From contig JANXWH010000010.1 in the NCBI GenBank assembly GCA_025351245.1, positions 1 through 44,379 of the forward strand: a DNA stretch of 44,379 nt. The letters run 5' to 3'. Positions 41,507 through 44,379 of the stretch are shown here, one piece after another (the stretch's first letter is position 1; each line of letters begins with the position of its first letter). The stretch is from Chloroflexota bacterium (GTDB taxonomy: Bacteria > Chloroflexota > Limnocylindria > Limnocylindrales > CSP1-4). The translations under genes were made by a program, and so were the position numbers. The notes under the pieces are model-generated. The model did not search any database. It saw only the letters and a list, made by a program, of their open reading frames with translations, and had not been told where the DNA came from.

Positions 41507-42675
41507 CAGATCGCCACCGCCTCTCCACCCGTCGAAGCGACGATCGTGTCGACTCCGGTCGGACCGGCTCGTCGGCCCCCTGTCCGAAGCACCCGTCGGA
41601 GCACGGGACTCGCCACGAGGAAGAGGAGGATCGTCGCCTGGAGCACGTCCACGAGCTCCACCGGGATCTGCGCCTTGATCTGCATCAGGCCCGCACCCGC
41701 GCGCATGCCGCCGAACAGGAGCGCAGCCGGCAGGATCACGAGCGGGTTCGAGCGGGCCAGCAGGGCCACGGCGATCGAGTCGAAGCCGACCGTGGTCCCG
41801 AAGCTGGAAGTCATCGAGTGGGTGACGCCGAGCAGGACGGAGGTGCCCGCCAGCCCGGCGAGCGCGCCGCTGAACGTCATCGTCGCGATCGTGATGAGCT
41901 TTGGTCGCATGCCCGCGTAGCGGGCCGCGTCCGGGTTGGCCCCGACGGCGCGGACCTCGAAGCCCCAGGTGGTCCGGTAGAGCAGCCACCACACGAAGAT
42001 CGCGGCGAGCAGCGCAAGGGCGATCCCCAGGTGCCCGTTTCGTCCAAGGATGATCGGGAACGCCGCGTTCCCGACGTCGAAGGTGACCGGGGATGGCGAA
42101 CGCGGGACCTTGAGCGGTCCGCTCACGAGCGCGGCCAGGAGCTGGACCGCGACGTAGTTCAGCATGATCGTGCTGACGACTTCGTGGGCGCCCGAGACCG
42201 CCTTCAGGAACCCCGGGATGAAGCCCCAGATGCCGCCGGCGATGATGCCGGCCAGGGCCGCGAGCGGGATCGCGATCGGCGCCGGCGCGTCGGCCAGCGC
42301 GACGCCCGCCATCACCGCCCCCAGGGCGCCGACCAGGAACTGGCCCTGGGCGCCGATGTTGAAGAGGCCGGCCTTGAAGCCGAACCCGACGGCAAGGCCG
42401 CCGAAGACGAGCGGCGTCGAGTAGACGAGCGTGGAGACGATTGCGTCCGGGTTGCCCACCGCCCCACTCAAGAGGGCGGAGTACGCGACGAGCGGAAGCC
42501 CCAGGTCGAAGGGGTGGCCGGGGACGAGCAGCTCGGAGAAGACGATGATCGCCGCGCCAACCAGCACGGACAGCACGGTCACGACGAGGGGGACGGCGGC
42601 GACCGACCAGACACGCGAGGCCAGGCCGGGGGGTCGGCGCACCGGGGTGGGGGCCGGGACGAGGGGCGCGCTCAC
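41506..42675 (-). CDS. Nucleoside/simple-sugar ABC transporter permease 1 (YufP/NupB type)
   Basis: The 389-residue BPD_transp_2 permease carries FGLAVGFGFKAGLFNIGAQGQF-type motif (GGLAVGFGFKAGLFNIGAQG here), AHEVVSTIMLNYVAVQLL, RAVGANPDAARYAGMRPKLITIATMTFSGALAGLAG and FDSIAVALLARSNPLVILPAALLFGGMRAG. All are usual for the first permease of this importer type. GTG 42675 overlaps the stop of the ATPase gene (GTGA). The N-terminal 25 residues are Pro/Arg-rich and cytosolic. Confidence 0.9.
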   Translation of the reverse strand: MSAPLVPAPTPVRRPPGLASRVWSVAAVPLVVTVLSVLVGAAIIVFSELLVPGHPFDLGLPLVAYSALLSGAVGNPDAIVSTLVYSTPLVFGGLAVGFGFKAGLFNIGAQGQFLVGALGAVMAGVALADAPAPIAIPLAALAGIIAGGIWGFIPGFLKAVSGAHEVVSTIMLNYVAVQLLAALVSGPLKVPRSPSPVTFDVGNAAFPIILGRNGHLGIALALLAAIFVWWLLYRTTWGFEVRAVGANPDAARYAGMRPKLITIATMTFSGALAGLAGTSVLLGVTHSMTSSFGTTVGFDSIAVALLARSNPLVILPAALLFGGMRAGAGLMQIKAQIPVELVDVLQATILLFLVASPVLRRVLRTGGRRAGPTGVDTIVASTGGEAVAI

Positions 42676-44243
42676 GGCCGGGCCTCCACGGACGTGGCGC
42701 CTCCGCGCTCAGCGCCACCGGTCGCCATCAGCAGGCCCACCTCGTTCTTGTCGGCGGTTCGCCCGTCGATGATGGCCACGATCTGGCCGGCGTACATGAC
42801 GCCGATCCGGTCGGACATCTCCAGGACCTCGTCCAGCTCGGCGGAGACGAGCAGGACCGCTGTACCGGCGTCACGCTTGGCGATCACCTGGCGGTGGATG
42901 AACTCGATGCTGCCGACATCGAGGCCGCGAGTGGGCTGGTCCAGGACGAGCAGCTTCAGGTCCCGGTCGAACTCGCGCGCCACGATCGTCTTCTGCTGGT
43001 TCCCGCCGGAGAGCGTGCCGGCCGTCACGGTCGCGGACGGCGTGCGGATGTCGAAGCGCTCGATCGCCGATACGGCGTCCCGCTGGATCGCGTCCCCGTC
43101 GCGAAGCATGCCGCGGGCGTACGGGCGCCGGTAGTAGCTGGTGAGTACCAGGTTGTCGGCAAGCGAGAACGACGTGATCAGGCCGAAGCGGTGACGGTCG
43201 GCCGGCACGTACGCCACAGCGGCCTCGTTGATGTCCCGCGGTGAGCGGCCCGTCACGTCGGTGCCGGCCAGGTTAACCGTGCCGGCGGTGGGGCGCCGGA
43301 GGCCGATGATCGCCTCGACGAGCTCGTCCTGCCCGTTGCCGGCGACGCCCGCGATGCCGACGATCTCGCCGGCCCGGACCTCCAGGTCCACGCCGCGGAC
43401 GGCCAGGTTGCCGCGATCGTCCTTCGCCTGGAGCCCGGTCACCCGCAGGACCGGCTCGCCGGGATGGGAGGTCCCTCGGTCAACGGTGAGCTGCACTTCG
43501 CGGCCGACCATCAGTTCGGCCAGGTCGTCCTCGTTCGTCTCGGCCGGCAGCCGCTGGCCGACGACGCGACCGCGGCGGATCACGGTGATCCGGTCCGCGA
43601 TCTCCAGGACCTCGTAGAGCTTGTGGCTGATGAAGACGATGCTGTGCCCCTCAGCGGCCAATCGCCGCAGGACGGCAAAGATCTCGTCGGTCTCCTGCGG
43701 CGTCAGGACGGCGGTCGGCTCGTCGAGGACGAGGATGCGGGCATTCCGGTAGAGGGCCTTGAGGATCTCCACCCGCTGCTGCCAACCAACGGAGAGCGAG
43801 CCGACCTTGGCCTCCGGGTCGATCTCGAAGCCGAACCGCCGACCGAGCTCCACGATCCGGCGGTGGGCCTCCCTGCGGTCGAGGAAGACCCGGTTCGCCA
43901 TCGTCTCCTCGCCGAGGAGGATGTTGTCGGCCACGCTGAGCACCGGGACCAGCATGAAGTGCTGATGGACCATGTTGATCCCGCGCGCGATCGCGTCCGC
44001 GGGGCCGGCGATCCGGACGGGCTGGCCGTCCAGCAGGATCTCGCCCTCGTCCGGCCGCGCCAGGCCGTAGAGGACGTTCATGAGCGTCGTCTTGCCCGCC
44101 CCGTTCTCGCCAAGCAGGGCGTGGATCTCGCCGGGATGGACCTCCAGGCTGATCCCGTCGTTCGCGACCACCCCCGGGTAGCGCTTCGTGATCCCGCGCA
44201 TCTCGAGCGCCGGGGCGAGGCTCGTGCCCGTCGGGTCCGTCAT
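42672..44243 (-). CDS. Nucleoside/simple-sugar ABC transporter ATPase with two ABC domains (NupO/YufO type)
   Basis: A 523-residue fused ATPase. Domain 1 has Walker [10 protein letters not shown], the Q-loop [11 protein letters not shown], the signature [11 protein letters not shown] and Walker B ILVLDEPT. Domain 2 has a degenerate Walker A (GVAGNGQDE), the signature LSGGNQQK and Walker [15 protein letters not shown], the usual asymmetry of RbsA/NupO-type proteins. ATG 44243 has GGAG about 7 nt upstream. The frame stays open further upstream to 44318, but that part reads through the inverted duplication at the window end and is not accepted. It leads an operon with both permeases. Confidence 0.92.
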   Translation of the reverse strand: MTDPTGTSLAPALEMRGITKRYPGVVANDGISLEVHPGEIHALLGENGAGKTTLMNVLYGLARPDEGEILLDGQPVRIAGPADAIARGINMVHQHFMLVPVLSVADNILLGEETMANRVFLDRREAHRRIVELGRRFGFEIDPEAKVGSLSVGWQQRVEILKALYRNARILVLDEPTAVLTPQETDEIFAVLRRLAAEGHSIVFISHKLYEVLEIADRITVIRRGRVVGQRLPAETNEDDLAELMVGREVQLTVDRGTSHPGEPVLRVTGLQAKDDRGNLAVRGVDLEVRAGEIVGIAGVAGNGQDELVEAIIGLRRPTAGTVNLAGTDVTGRSPRDINEAAVAYVPADRHRFGLITSFSLADNLVLTSYYRRPYARGMLRDGDAIQRDAVSAIERFDIRTPSATVTAGTLSGGNQQKTIVAREFDRDLKLLVLDQPTRGLDVGSIEFIHRQVIAKRDAGTAVLLVSAELDEVLEMSDRIGVMYAGQIVAIIDGRTADKNEVGLLMATGGAERGGATSVEARP

Positions 44244-44379
44244 GGGCATGCTCCGGGGTGGGCGGGGGGAAACGCGGACGACGGGATCAGCCTGGAGGTC
44301 CATCCCGGCGAGATCCACGCCCTGCTTGGCGAGAACGGGGCGGGCAAGACGACGCTCATGAACGTCCTCTACGGCCTGG
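44060..44379. repeat. 102-bp exact inverted repeat ending at the window edge
   Basis: Bases 44278-44379 are the exact reverse complement of 44060-44161, with a 116-bp spacer. The repeated part encodes the Walker A region of the ATPase (from DGISLEV through GENGAGKTT to LYGL), now also on the plus strand. The plus-strand copy has no start codon in its frame and runs off the end. The copy stopping exactly at the last base strongly suggests a snap-back or assembly artefact rather than a second gene. Confidence 0.9.

Noticed and set aside
44244-44318. N-terminal extension of the nucleoside-importer ATPase
   Set aside because: It is translated from the inverted duplication at the window end and has no counterpart in the family.
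44278-44379. A second, plus-strand ABC ATPase gene starting at the window end
   Set aside because: Exact inverted copy of the minus-strand gene, without a start codon in frame; most likely an assembly artefact.

Overview
The window is very GC-rich (around 70 percent by eye), densely coded bacterial chromosome. Gene content and style suggest a soil or freshwater Chloroflexota, perhaps a Limnocylindria-type lineage. The supporting signs are an expanded MttB-type methyltransferase family, a Flp-type pilin, a Mur-ligase-free housekeeping set with GatCAB, and TANNNT boxes sitting 6-10 nt in front of start codons (leaderless-type transcription). An actinobacterium is a weaker alternative; no marker gene for placement is present.

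Layout. 1-0.9 kb: a Flp pilin gene between two similar hairpins, then a small membrane protein. 1.1-6.4 kb: a tightly overlapping operon of three different MttB-superfamily methyltransferases and one corrinoid protein, followed by a lipoprotein. 7.4-16.4 kb: housekeeping genes pcrA (UvrD-type helicase), a DinB-fold protein, ligA, gatC, gatA and a class I aminotransferase. 16.4-17.3 kb: a PAS-GGDEF diguanylate cyclase.

17.5-33.7 kb is a carbohydrate locus. One minus-strand operon (GH1, GH130, two GH94) is divergent from a LacI-type regulator, which has a textbook promoter and a perfect 14-bp palindromic operator. Downstream of lacI lie a remnant of a ROK gene, an AglE/F/G-like sugar ABC importer without its ATPase, and a GH3 enzyme. 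Next come decayed pieces of a SIS-domain gene and a metallophosphoesterase, then a convergent GH13 alpha-glucosidase. Together the enzymes look built to import beta-linked (gluco)manno-oligosaccharides or cello-oligosaccharides and cleave them largely by phosphorolysis, saving ATP.

33.8-37.2 kb: a frameshifted MsmK/UgpC-type ATPase fragment, an orphan Opp/Dpp-type ATPase, and gatB flanked by two small membrane proteins. 37.2-44.4 kb: a CoA-binding-fold protein, a URO-D/MtaA-like protein, a cytochrome P450, and a BMP-type nucleoside/simple-sugar ABC importer (ATPase plus two permeases). The last 102 bases are an exact inverted copy of the Walker A region of that ATPase, which looks like a contig-end artefact.

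I see no tRNA, rRNA, CRISPR array, integrase or transposase. The most interesting points are the three-MttB/one-corrinoid operon, the LacI-controlled phosphorolytic sugar locus, and the cluster of broken genes at the edges of that locus.
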